Notes: a model not told the origin generated them from the sequence alone. Shown: positions 1 through 4,681, counted from the first letter of the stretch. The stretch: 5,377 nt of DNA from Methanobrevibacter sp. (GCA_021442885.1 JABUVA010000003.1:23095-28471); one strand, 5' to 3'. A program made the numbers and translations.

Positions 1-117
1 GCTGCTGGAAATGCTTTATTTAATACTGATGAAATTTTGTCTGCTAATTCAGGATTTGTTGTTAAAACTTCTAAAGTTTTCATGAAACCTAATATTTATC
101 CAAGATTATGGAAATAA
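1..117 (+). CDS. truB: Cbf5/TruB rRNA pseudouridine synthase, C-terminal end (partial)
   Basis: The first 38 codons in frame 1 are open and end at TAA (115-117); the gene begins before the window. The fragment matches the C-terminal PUA domain of archaeal Cbf5: a V-V-K-T-x-K-V-F-M-K stretch (about residues 20-29 of the fragment) followed by Y-P-R-L-W-K at the very end, a characteristic terminus of archaeal Cbf5. The catalytic domain with the active-site aspartate is not in view. In the family, Cbf5 is the catalytic subunit of H/ACA ribonucleoproteins, converting uridines in rRNA to pseudouridine with Nop10, Gar1 and L7Ae, and can also modify U55 of tRNA; the PUA domain holds the ACA end of the guide RNA. 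Its place just before tRNA-Ser and rps13 agrees with the order in other Methanobacteriales. Identification rests on a short fragment plus context. Confidence 0.88.
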   Translation, partial: AAGNALFNTDEILSANSGFVVKTSKVFMKPNIYPRLWK

Positions 118-133
118 ATTATTAAAATTAATA

Positions 134-139
134 TTTTTT
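134..139 (+). terminator. Oligo-T tract after truB, possible terminator
   Basis: Six consecutive T residues lie 17 nt after the truB stop codon, in an A/T-rich stretch without a strong hairpin before them. Archaeal RNA polymerase terminates at oligo-U without needing a stem, so this is a reasonable end for the truB transcript, but in a genome this AT-rich such tracts also arise by chance. Confidence 0.4.
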
Positions 140-165
140 CATTGAAATTAAATAAAAACAATACC

Positions 166-189
166 TTTATATAGTTGTTTATTTATATA
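166..189 (+). promoter_or_regulatory. Two exact TTTATATA boxes, probable tRNA-Ser promoter
   Basis: TTTATATA occurs at 166-173 and again at 182-189. This octamer is the core of the classical methanogen box A (TATA) element bound by TBP. With the usual spacing of about 25 nt from box centre to transcription start, the starts would fall near 195 and 211, giving a tRNA precursor with a 5' leader of about 57-73 nt. The second predicted start lies inside the hairpin at 198-218. Which box is used, or whether both are, cannot be told from sequence. Confidence 0.6.
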
Positions 190-197
190 TTATTGTA

Positions 198-218
198 TCA
201 TGTTAGTTTATAACATGA
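198..218. repeat. Perfect 8-bp inverted repeat upstream of tRNA-Ser
   Basis: TCATGTTA (198-205) and TAACATGA (211-218) are exact reverse complements around a five-base centre, GTTTA. It sits just downstream of the two TATA boxes, where transcription of the tRNA precursor should begin. It could form a hairpin at the 5' end of the precursor, or act as a dyad binding site for a repressor at the start site. No T-run follows it directly, so it does not look like a terminator. Confidence 0.6.
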
Positions 219-243
219 AGGCAAAGTATCTTCTTTTTTGATG

Positions 244-264
244 TTACTTAGCTATTTTAAGTAA
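244..264. repeat. 7-bp inverted repeat abutting the tRNA-Ser 5' end
   Basis: TTACTTA (244-250) and TAAGTAA (258-264) are exact reverse complements separated by seven bases. The repeat ends three bases before the first tRNA nucleotide at 268. In a tRNA precursor it would form a weak A/U-rich hairpin against the RNase P cleavage site. A chance origin is possible, since only one G-C pair is present in each arm. Confidence 0.4.
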
Positions 265-267
265 TAT

Positions 268-352
<85 letters not shown>

Positions 353-360
353 TTTATTAG

Positions 361-377
361 TTTTTAATAATTTTTTT
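361..377 (+). terminator. Oligo-T tracts after tRNA-Ser
   Basis: T5 (361-365) and T7 (371-377) begin 8 nt beyond the discriminator base of tRNA-Ser. Such T clusters directly after a stable RNA gene are the usual form of archaeal intrinsic terminators. The second tract also borders a TATA-like stretch (TTTATAAAAA), so the end of the tRNA unit and the start of the rps13 unit lie back to back. Confidence 0.6.
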
Positions 378-388
378 ATAAAAATTTA

Positions 389-421
389 ATTATAAATTAA
401 TTGTTAAACTGATATTTTGCA
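389..421 (+). promoter_or_regulatory. Probable promoter of the rps13 gene run
   Basis: A TATA-like TTATAAATTAA motif (390-400) is followed by TTGC at 417-420, which resembles the methanogen box B start-site motif. The distance between the centre of the first and the second is about 26 nt, as expected. Transcription would begin near 419-421, giving a leader of about 120 nt before the rps13 ATG. The A/T-rich surroundings offer another TATA candidate at 375-384, so the exact position is inference. Confidence 0.5.
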
Positions 422-423
422 CT

Positions 424-440
424 CTTAGTTTCTTACTAAG
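424..440 (+). repeat. Hairpin 1 in the rps13 leader
   Basis: CTTAGT (424-429) and ACTAAG (435-440) are exact reverse complements around the loop TTCTT. It would lie at the very 5' end of the predicted rps13 transcript and is followed by TTTT (441-444), so it could be a 5'-end protective stem, a regulatory element, or an early terminator/attenuator. Confidence 0.5.
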
Positions 441-463
441 TTTTAAACTGTTGAAAAAAACTG

Positions 464-485
464 TGTTTTACATTTAAGTAAAACA
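464..485 (+). repeat. Hairpin 2 in the rps13 leader
   Basis: TGTTTTAC (464-471) and GTAAAACA (478-485) form a perfect 8-bp stem around ATTTAA; a G-U pair (463 with 486) can extend it. A third, smaller stem, TACG/CGTA (502-505 with 509-512), follows closer to the ribosome binding site. Together these suggest a structured leader in front of the ribosomal protein genes. No pairing that would hide the GGAGGT at 529-534 was found by eye. Confidence 0.5.
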
Positions 486-528
486 TTCGAATCTATTATT
501 TTACGTCTCGTAGGTTCGCTCTATAAAT

Positions 529-534
529 GGAGGT
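529..534 (+). promoter_or_regulatory. Ribosome binding site of rps13
   Basis: GGAGGT is a full match to the sequence complementary to the 3' end of archaeal 16S rRNA and lies six bases before the ATG at 541. It is, with the rpl18e site, among the best sites in the window, and it fixes the rps13 start. Confidence 0.85.
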
Positions 535-540
535 TATTTA

Positions 541-987
541 ATGGAAGACGATTTTAAGCATTTAGTGCGTATTTCTAGAAAGGATGTAGATGGAAATAAA
601 ACCATTGAACAAGCTTTAACTGAGATTAAAGGTATAGGCGTATCTTTATCTAAAACCATTTGTCTTACTTTAGGTCTTGACTTAACTTCTCAAATGGGTT
701 ATATTAAGGATGAAGATGTATTAAAAATTGAAGAAATTTTAGAAGATCCTAAAAAATTTGACATTCCTAATTGGATGTTAAATCGTAGAGAAGATTACGA
801 AACTGGTGATGATATTCATTTAATTGAATCTGATCTCGATATGGTTTTAAGAGATGATTTAAACAGAATGAAAAAGACTAGAAGTTACAAAGGTATAAGA
901 CACGAACGTGGTTTACCTGTAAGAGGTCAAAGAACTAAATCTACTTTCAGACACAGTTCTACAGTTGGTGTAAGTCGCTCTAGATAA
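541..987 (+). CDS. rps13: Small-subunit ribosomal protein S13 (S13p/S18e)
   Basis: The 148-residue product has the length of archaeal S13. S13 sits in the head of the 30S subunit, contacts the P-site tRNA and bridges to the large subunit. The K-G-I-G turn at 30-33 belongs to the helix-two-turn-helix part of the family. The C-terminal part contains the hallmark [13 protein letters not shown] at 120-132, followed by a basic tail ending S-R-S-R that reaches toward tRNA. The start is set by GGAGGT six bases upstream. It is the first gene of a plus-strand run of ribosomal protein and RNA polymerase genes; its ~120-nt predicted leader carries hairpins, and the 60-nt gap to rps4 is the widest in the 541-4070 block. 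Confidence 0.97.
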   Translation: MEDDFKHLVRISRKDVDGNKTIEQALTEIKGIGVSLSKTICLTLGLDLTSQMGYIKDEDVLKIEEILEDPKKFDIPNWMLNRREDYETGDDIHLIESDLDMVLRDDLNRMKKTRSYKGIRHERGLPVRGQRTKSTFRHSSTVGVSRSR

Positions 988-991
988 ACTA

Positions 992-1017
992 TTTTTTTAT
1001 ATTGAATTAATCAATAT
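992..1017 (+). promoter_or_regulatory. Hairpin overlapping a TATA-like element between rps13 and rps4
   Basis: ATATTGA (999-1005) and TCAATAT (1011-1017) are exact reverse complements around ATTAA, followed by TTTATTATT. The T7 run at 992-998 leads into TTTTTATAT, a TATA-like motif overlapping the left arm. If used as a promoter, transcription would start around 1024, about 24 nt before the rps4 ATG. The element may thus be an internal promoter, a partial terminator of rps13, or an mRNA processing site; sequence alone does not decide. Confidence 0.4.
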
Positions 1018-1047
1018 TTTATTATTCATATTGAAGGAGATGTTTCA

Positions 1048-1593
1048 ATGGGACAACCTAGAAAAGCAAGGAAAAAGTATAATACACCACCACATCCTTG
1101 GAATGCAGAAAGAATTAAAAATGAAAATAAATTAATGACTAAATACGGCTTAAAAAACAAAAAAGAAATTTGGAAAGCTGATACTTTAGTTAGAAGATAC
1201 AGTAGGGAAGCAAGATATTTACTTGGGTTCTCTAAAGATCAAATGCAAGCTGAAAAAAGAGAATTATTAAATCACTTAGCTAGAACTGGTGTTTTAGCCG
1301 AAGGTGCGGCTCTTGAAGATATCTTAAATTTAACTGTTGAAGATATTTTAAGAAGAAGATTACAAACAGTTGTATACAAAAAAGGTTTAGCACGTACTCC
1401 TAAAGAAGCTAGAATGTTTGTAGTTCATGGCCACATAACATTAAATGGTAAGAAAATTAACTCACCAAGTTATGTTGTATTAAAAGGACAAGAAGATGAT
1501 ATTGGATTCTACAAATCTTCTCCTGTTGCTAAACAAATTGAAGAATACAACAATAATAGAAATAAGGCTAACGTTGAAGAAAATACTGAATAA
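1048..1593 (+). CDS. rps4: Small-subunit ribosomal protein S4 (S4p/S9e)
   Basis: The 181-residue protein is of archaeal/eukaryotic S4 type, a primary 16S rRNA binder in the body of the 30S subunit near the five-way junction. The N-terminal third is basic and rich in Lys and Arg (G-Q-P-R-K-A-R-K-K at 2-10). The S4 RNA-binding domain runs from about residue 101 to 155 and starts L-R-R-R-L-Q-T-V-V, with [10 protein letters not shown] at 113-122 and the V-H-G-H-I-T-L-N-G turn at 126-134. The last 15-18 residues are a low-complexity Asn/Glu-rich tail, probably disordered. The ribosome binding site is AAGGAGATG (1034-1042), one mismatch from the ideal, with five to six bases before ATG. Bacterial S4 represses its own operon; nothing here proves that for archaea. 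Confidence 0.97.
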   Translation: MGQPRKARKKYNTPPHPWNAERIKNENKLMTKYGLKNKKEIWKADTLVRRYSREARYLLGFSKDQMQAEKRELLNHLARTGVLAEGAALEDILNLTVEDILRRRLQTVVYKKGLARTPKEARMFVVHGHITLNGKKINSPSYVVLKGQEDDIGFYKSSPVAKQIEEYNNNRNKANVEENTE

Positions 1594-1604
1594 AAGGTGT
1601 AATT

Positions 1605-1997
1605 ATGTCTAAAAATGAAAAATGGGGTATTGCAAATATCTATTCATCATTCAATAACACTATTATAACTGTTACTGATATTACTGGTGCAGAAACCATT
1701 TCTCAATGGTCTGGTGGAAAAGTAGTTCGTGCAGACAGACAACAAGCTTCACCGTTTGCTGCAATGGCTGCTGCTAATAGAATTGCTGATGATGCTAAAG
1801 AAAAAGGATTTGTTGGATTACATATTAAAGTAAGAGCTCCTGGTGGAAATGGACCTAGAAGTCCAGGACCTGGTGCACAAGCAACTATTCGTGCTTTAGC
1901 AAGAGCTGGAATTAAAATAGGTAAAATTGAAGATATTACTCCTATTCCACACGATGGTACTGGAAGACCTGGTGGTAAAAGAGGAAGAAGAGTATAA
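1605..1997 (+). CDS. rps11: Small-subunit ribosomal protein S11 (S11p/S14e)
   Basis: This 130-residue protein has the usual archaeal S11 length. S11 lies on the 30S platform, binding the 690/790 region of 16S rRNA close to the E-site mRNA path. Family marks are [11 protein letters not shown] at 15-25, W-S-G-G-K-V at 35-40, the glycine/proline-rich [18 protein letters not shown] at 77-94, and the invariant C-terminal [14 protein letters not shown] (117-130). The gap from rps4 is 11 nt and contains AGGTG (1595-1599), so the two genes are very likely on one transcript. The TAATT spacer directly before the ATG recurs at rpoD and rps9. Confidence 0.98.
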   Translation: MSKNEKWGIANIYSSFNNTIITVTDITGAETISQWSGGKVVRADRQQASPFAAMAAANRIADDAKEKGFVGLHIKVRAPGGNGPRSPGPGAQATIRALARAGIKIGKIEDITPIPHDGTGRPGGKRGRRV

Positions 1998-2014
1998 ATT
2001 TAAGAGGTTTAATT

Positions 2015-2836
2015 ATGGAGATTGAAGTTAAAAGTCAGAGTGATAATGAAATTGTTTTCATTATCCGTGATGCAGAGGTGCCTTTTGTAAATGCTATTAG
2101 GAGAATGGCAATGGTTAATGTTCCTAAAATAGCTATTGAAGATGTCAATATGATTAAAAATAATTCTGCAATGTTTAATGAGGTACTTGCTCATAGATTA
2201 GGTTTAACTCCTTTAGTTTCTAATATGGATGTAATTGAAGGATTGCCTTTACCTGAAGATGAGGATTATGAAAAACATCCAGGTATTGGATTTTCTTTAA
2301 TCGAAGAAGGACCTAAAGAAGGTGAAGAAACTAAGGTTATTTATTCTAAACATTTAATTTCTTCAGACCCAAAGATTAAACCGGTATATGATACCATTCC
2401 TTTGGTAAAACTCAAACCAGGACAAAGTCTAAATATTGAAGCTTTTGCTAAAGTTGGTTATGGAAAAGAACACGCAAAATGGATGCCAACTACTGTCTGT
2501 ACTTATAAACAATATCCAGAAATTACTTTTAATGATGATGCTAATATTGACTATGATTGTGCAAATGCATGTCCTAGAGGTATTTTAAAAGCAGATAGAA
2601 GATCTAAAGTTATTAAAGTTTTGGATATTGAAGATTGTAGTATGTGTAAAAGTTGCGTAAGAGCTTCACAACAAAATGGCTTAAACTACATTAATGTAGG
2701 GTATCATAATAATGATTTTATATTTAGAATAGAAACTGATGGATCAATGTCACCTAAAGAGGTTTTATTACAAGCATGTGATAAATTAGGTGAAAAAGCA
2801 GAAAATTTTATCAGTTTTGTTGAAAATGGAGGGTAA
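2015..2836 (+). CDS. rpoD: DNA-directed RNA polymerase subunit D (Rpo3, RPB3/alpha-like) with one predicted [4Fe-4S] site
   Basis: The 273-residue product is archaeal RNA polymerase subunit D, counterpart of bacterial alpha N-terminal domain and eukaryotic RPB3/RPC40. It pairs with subunit L and, with N and P, makes the platform on which the large subunits assemble. The dimerisation domain begins with V-P-F-V-N-A-I-R-R (22-30) and H-R-L-G-L-T-P-L (60-67), alpha-family marks, and resumes in the C-terminal F-I-F-R-I-E-T-D-G-S (235-244). An inserted ferredoxin-like domain (about 160-225) carries C186 (followed by P) and C208-x2-C211-x2-C214, a complete ligand set for one [4Fe-4S] cluster. The ligands for a second cluster are mostly lost: C182 remains, but S218 is where the fourth cysteine would be. 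GAGGT at 2004-2008 serves as the ribosome binding site, and the stop is 3 nt before rpl18e, suggesting translational coupling. Confidence 0.96.
   Translation: MEIEVKSQSDNEIVFIIRDAEVPFVNAIRRMAMVNVPKIAIEDVNMIKNNSAMFNEVLAHRLGLTPLVSNMDVIEGLPLPEDEDYEKHPGIGFSLIEEGPKEGEETKVIYSKHLISSDPKIKPVYDTIPLVKLKPGQSLNIEAFAKVGYGKEHAKWMPTTVCTYKQYPEITFNDDANIDYDCANACPRGILKADRRSKVIKVLDIEDCSMCKSCVRASQQNGLNYINVGYHNNDFIFRIETDGSMSPKEVLLQACDKLGEKAENFISFVENGG
2828..2833 (+). promoter_or_regulatory. Ribosome binding site of rpl18e inside the end of rpoD
   Basis: GGAGGG is made of the last two glycine codons of rpoD and lies six bases before the rpl18e ATG at 2840. Since ribosomes ending rpoD pass over this site, translation of the two genes is probably coupled. 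Confidence 0.7.
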
Positions 2837-2839
2837 ATA

Positions 2840-3205
2840 ATGGTTAAGAAATCAACAAAAACAAATCCTAACCTTATTGAACTTATTAAAAAACTTAATG
2901 ATAAATCTAATAGTGAAAATGCAGCTATTTGGAAAGATGTTGCTAAAAGACTTTCAAGAGCTAATAGAAAAACAGCTGAAGTAAACCTTTCAGATATTGC
3001 AAGAACTGCAGATGCTGACGATACTGTTTTAATTGCTGGTAAAGTTTTATCTAATGGTGATTTAGATAAAAATGTAAATGTTGTAGCTTTTAAATTTTCA
3101 GCTAAAGCTCAAGAAAAAATTGAAAAAGCTGGTGGAGAATGTATCTCTATTGAAGAAATTATGGAAACTAATCCTAAAGGAAGCAACATTATAATTATGG
3201 GATAA
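2840..3205 (+). CDS. rpl18e: Large-subunit ribosomal protein L18e
   Basis: The 121-residue product is ribosomal protein L18e, found in archaea and eukaryotes (family also related to bacterial L15) and placed in the large subunit. Visible marks are [12 protein letters not shown] at 8-19, [10 protein letters not shown] (31-40), G-K-V-L-S-N-G at 67-73, F-S-A-K-A-Q-E-K-I (86-94) and K-A-G-G-E-C (96-101), and a C-terminal [11 protein letters not shown]. The length is typical of archaeal members. It begins 3 nt after the rpoD stop with GGAGGG as the ribosome binding site, and precedes rpl13 by 19 nt, in line with the L18e-L13-S9 order common in archaea. Confidence 0.96.
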   Translation: MVKKSTKTNPNLIELIKKLNDKSNSENAAIWKDVAKRLSRANRKTAEVNLSDIARTADADDTVLIAGKVLSNGDLDKNVNVVAFKFSAKAQEKIEKAGGECISIEEIMETNPKGSNIIIMG

Positions 3206-3210
3206 TTTAG

Positions 3211-3217
3211 GGATGTG
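3211..3217 (+). promoter_or_regulatory. Ribosome binding site GGATGTG that decides the rpl13 start
   Basis: GGATGTG differs by one base from GGAGGTG and lies seven bases before the ATG at 3225. The same seven bases occur before rps9 (3657-3663), five bases from its ATG. The motif itself contains an in-frame ATG (3213), which would add four residues (M-C-V-L) but has no ribosome binding site of its own; this argues that 3213 is a decoy. Confidence 0.7.
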
Positions 3218-3224
3218 CGTTTTA

Positions 3225-3650
3225 ATGATTATAATAGATGGAGAAGGTCATGTATTAGGAAGATTAGCTAGTGTTATTAGTAAAAATCTTCTCAATGGTG
3301 AGGAAGTAGTTGTTCTCAATGCTGAAAAAATTATGATTACTGGTAACAAAGATTGGGCTTATGCAAAATATAAACAAAGAGTAGATAGGGCAAGTATATC
3401 TAACCCTCGTGATTTAGGTCCTAAATATCCTAGAAGGCCGGATGATATATTCAGAAGAACTGTTAGGGGAATGTTACCATTTAAAAAAGCAAAAGGCCGT
3501 ACAGCTTTCAAAGGATTAAAAGCTTTTGTTGGTGTACCTGCTGAGTATGCTGATTCAGAAATTGTTAATGTTCCTGAAGCAGAATTAAGAGACCTTAAAA
3601 AAGGTATTGAATTAGGAGAAGTTTCTAAACTTTTAGGAGCTACTTTCTAG
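3225..3650 (+). CDS. rpl13: Large-subunit ribosomal protein L13 (L13p/L13Ae)
   Basis: From the ATG at 3225 the product is 141 residues, the usual archaeal L13 size, and begins [16 protein letters not shown], as in related methanogens, where the D-G-x-x-x-x-L-G-R-L-A opening follows closely after the initiator. A longer reading from ATG 3213 is in frame but its ATG lies within the ribosome binding site, so I reject it. Other family marks are V-V-L-N-A-E-K (29-35), [12 protein letters not shown] (65-76), the strongly conserved R-R-T-V-R-G-M-L-P (77-85) and [11 protein letters not shown] (95-105). L13 binds 23S rRNA early in 50S assembly. It lies 18 nt before rps9, its nearly universal partner. 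Confidence 0.95.
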   Translation: MIIIDGEGHVLGRLASVISKNLLNGEEVVVLNAEKIMITGNKDWAYAKYKQRVDRASISNPRDLGPKYPRRPDDIFRRTVRGMLPFKKAKGRTAFKGLKAFVGVPAEYADSEIVNVPEAELRDLKKGIELGEVSKLLGATF

Positions 3651-3656
3651 ATTAAT

Positions 3657-3663
3657 GGATGTG
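3657..3663 (+). promoter_or_regulatory. Ribosome binding site of rps9
   Basis: GGATGTG, the same one-mismatch version of GGAGGTG used by rpl13, stands five bases (TAATT) before the rps9 ATG. The ATG within it (3659) is out of frame with rps9. Confidence 0.65.
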
Positions 3664-3668
3664 TAATT

Positions 3669-4070
3669 ATGGTAAAAGTAGAACATACCAGTGGAAAACG
3701 TAAAACAGCTATTGCAAGAGGTACTGTTAAAGAAGGAACTGGAAAAGTTAGAATTAATAAAGTTCCTTTAGAATTATATTCACCTGAACTTGCACGTTTG
3801 AAATTACGTGAACCATTAACTATAGCAGGAGATCTTGCTGATGAAGTGGATTTCGATATTCACGTAGTTGGTGGTGGAGTAATGGGTCAAGCTGAAGCTG
3901 CACGTATGGTAATTGCAAAAGGACTAGTTAAATGGTCTAATGACATGGATTTAAAAGAAAAATTCATTCAATATGATAGAACCATGTTAGTAGGAGACCC
4001 AAGACGTTCCGAACCTAAAAAATACGGTGGTCCTGGTGCAAGAGCACGTAAACAAAAAAGTTACAGATAA
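3669..4070 (+). CDS. rps9: Small-subunit ribosomal protein S9 (S9p/S16e)
   Basis: The product has 133 residues, normal for archaeal S9. S9 lies in the head of the 30S subunit, and its C-terminal arginine reaches the anticodon loop of the P-site tRNA. Family marks are [10 protein letters not shown] (8-17), the [14 protein letters not shown] segment at 68-81, [12 protein letters not shown] at 102-113, and the canonical tail [14 protein letters not shown] ending with Arg133. The start at 3669 is supported by GGATGTG five bases upstream and by the family N-terminus. It closes the tightly packed part of the run; the next gene, rpoN, is 44 nt away. Confidence 0.98.
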   Translation: MVKVEHTSGKRKTAIARGTVKEGTGKVRINKVPLELYSPELARLKLREPLTIAGDLADEVDFDIHVVGGGVMGQAEAARMVIAKGLVKWSNDMDLKEKFIQYDRTMLVGDPRRSEPKKYGGPGARARKQKSYR

Positions 4071-4086
4071 ACTCTGTACTTTTATA

Positions 4087-4102
4087 TTTTAAAATTTTAA
4101 AA
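4087..4102. repeat. 16-bp perfect A/T palindrome between rps9 and rpoN
   Basis: TTTTAAAATTTTAAAA reads identically on both strands. It is preceded by TTTATA (4081-4086) and lies 12 nt before the rpoN ATG. It might serve as a TATA/BRE-like element for rpoN or as a weak terminator after rps9, but a palindrome of only A and T is also easily produced by base composition. Confidence 0.35.
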
Positions 4103-4114
4103 AAGATGATATAA

Positions 4115-4285
4115 ATGATTCCTATAAGATGCTTAAGTTGTGGAAAACCTGTCTCTGCTTACTTTGATGAATATAACAAAAGAGTAGCTAGTGGTGAGAA
4201 ATCAAAAGATGTTCTTGATGATTTAGGTTTAAATAGATACTGTTGTAGAAGAATGTTAATTTCTCATGTAGAAACATGGGAGTAA
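4115..4285 (+). CDS. rpoN: DNA-directed RNA polymerase subunit N (Rpo10, RPB10-like)
   Basis: This 56-codon gene is easily overlooked because of its size. The product begins M-I-P-I-R-C-L-S-C-G-K-P-V and ends H-V-E-T-W-E. It has the four zinc ligands of archaeal RpoN/eukaryotic RPB10: C6-x2-C9 and the adjacent pair C43-C44 within R-Y-C-C-R-R-M (41-47). M-I-P-(I/V)-R-C-x-(S/T)-C-G is the diagnostic opening of the family. Subunit N binds the D/L heterodimer and is needed for polymerase assembly, so its presence near rpoD makes sense. The length is slightly under the usual 60-70 residues because the C-terminal tail is short. The ribosome binding site is weak: GATGAT (4105-4110), one base from GGTGAT, four bases before the ATG. 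Confidence 0.96.
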   Translation: MIPIRCLSCGKPVSAYFDEYNKRVASGEKSKDVLDDLGLNRYCCRRMLISHVETWE

Positions 4286-4305
4286 ATTCGTGCAAGTTGT
4301 AGGGA

Positions 4306-4328
4306 TAATTTTTTATTTAAAAATTTAA
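4306..4328. promoter_or_regulatory. A/T-rich inverted repeat or TATA-like element before rpoK
   Basis: AATTTTT (4307-4313) and AAAAATT (4319-4325) are reverse complements around TATTT, followed by TAA. The 77-nt gap between rpoN and rpoK is long for this run, and the T6 followed by A5 could act as a terminator-like slip site or a TATA element with a start near 4345. All pairs are A-T, so the support is weak. Confidence 0.25.
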
Positions 4329-4351
4329 TCGGTAACGAATGCATAAATATT

Positions 4352-4355
4352 GGAG
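4352..4355 (+). promoter_or_regulatory. Ribosome binding site that decides the rpoK start
   Basis: GGAG (within TTGGAGTAA) lies seven bases before the ATG at 4363. An in-frame ATG at 4339 would add eight residues, but translation from there would place this site inside the coding sequence, and no purine-rich site precedes 4339 at a fitting distance. Confidence 0.65.
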
Positions 4356-4362
4356 TAATATT

Positions 4363-4560
4363 ATGACTACAAAAAATTTAACAAGGTTTGAAAAAGCTAG
4401 ACTTCTTGGTGCAAGAGCAATACAAATATCAATGGGGGCTCCTTTAGATGAAGATATTGAAAAAGAAGCGAAATCCCTAAATATTTTGGATCCTATTGAT
4501 ATTGCTTATTTAGAGCTTAAAGCAAACAAGTTACCATTAGATGTGATTAGAAGAGAATAG
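4363..4560 (+). CDS. rpoK: DNA-directed RNA polymerase subunit K (Rpo6, RPB6/omega-like)
   Basis: From ATG 4363 the protein has 65 residues and starts [16 protein letters not shown]. The [20 protein letters not shown] block at 8-27 is the signature of the RPB6/omega/RpoK family. The C-terminal half has [10 protein letters not shown] (43-52) and ends P-L-D-V-I-R-R-E, matching the family end P-(I/L)-x-V-x-R. Subunit K clamps the largest polymerase subunit and helps assembly and stability. I prefer 4363 to the upstream in-frame ATG at 4339 because of the GGAG seven bases before it and because family members start only a few residues before L-T-R-F-E. It follows rpoN by 77 nt. Confidence 0.95.
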   Translation: MTTKNLTRFEKARLLGARAIQISMGAPLDEDIEKEAKSLNILDPIDIAYLELKANKLPLDVIRRE

Positions 4561-4607
4561 ATAGATTTCTATTTATTCAACTTCAATCTATTAAAAAAAA
4601 TAAAAAA

Positions 4608-4668
4608 TACCATTTTAAAACCTATTAAGAGAATTACTAATTTTTGATTAAATATAGGTTAAATGGTA
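4608..4668. repeat. Long imperfect inverted repeat upstream of eno
   Basis: The left arm is TACCATTT (4608-4615), a three-base bulge TAA (4616-4618), then AACCTAT (4619-4625). The right arm is ATAGGTT (4654-4660) followed directly by AAATGGTA (4661-4668). Fifteen base pairs form, four of them G-C, around a 28-nt loop. No T-run follows the right arm, so it is not a typical terminator. The right arm overlaps the predicted TATA box of eno and ends 30 nt before its start codon, which fits an operator better. It is the longest inverted repeat I found in the window. Confidence 0.6.
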
Positions 4669-4681
4669 ATAAATTAATTGA
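4648..4681 (+). promoter_or_regulatory. Probable eno promoter
   Basis: TTAAATATA (4648-4656) is a plausible TATA element. A start site about 26 nt downstream of its centre falls near 4679-4681, giving a short leader of some 17-19 nt that still includes the ribosome binding site at 4686-4691. The TATA element overlaps the right arm of the inverted repeat at 4608-4668. The 137-nt gap after rpoK also argues for a separate transcript. Confidence 0.5.

Noticed and set aside
200..241. Tiny 13-codon open frame (ATG 200) in the tRNA leader
   Set aside because: It has no ribosome binding site, lies in the predicted non-coding tRNA precursor leader and has no features of a real peptide gene.
503..520. 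GC-richer stretch with GGTTCGCT resembling a tRNA T-loop
   Set aside because: No acceptor, anticodon or proper T stem surrounds it; the likeness to GGTTCGAAT is by chance, and the stretch is part of the rps13 leader.
2009..2194. 61-codon minus-strand open frame opposite the start of rpoD
   Set aside because: It lies wholly antisense to a confidently identified gene, its product is low-complexity (His, Asn, Ile rich) with no recognisable motif, and it has no sign of its own promoter or binding site; it is a shadow of rpoD codons.
3213..3224. Upstream ATG extending rpl13 by four residues
   Set aside because: This ATG is part of the GGATGTG ribosome binding site and has no binding site before it; the L13 family begins at the next ATG.
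4339..4362. Upstream ATG extending rpoK by eight residues
   Set aside because: GGAG at 4352-4355 is properly placed for the ATG at 4363 and would be inside the longer reading; the extra residues M-H-K-Y-W-S-N-I do not resemble the family.
4561..4591. ATAGATT/AATCTAT 7-bp inverted repeat just after rpoK as a terminator
   Set aside because: It is followed by A-rich rather than T-rich sequence on the plus strand, the loop is 17 nt, and ATAG occurs twice in tandem there, so a chance pairing is likely; the T-rich TTTCTATTTATT within the loop might itself end transcription, but this cannot be shown.
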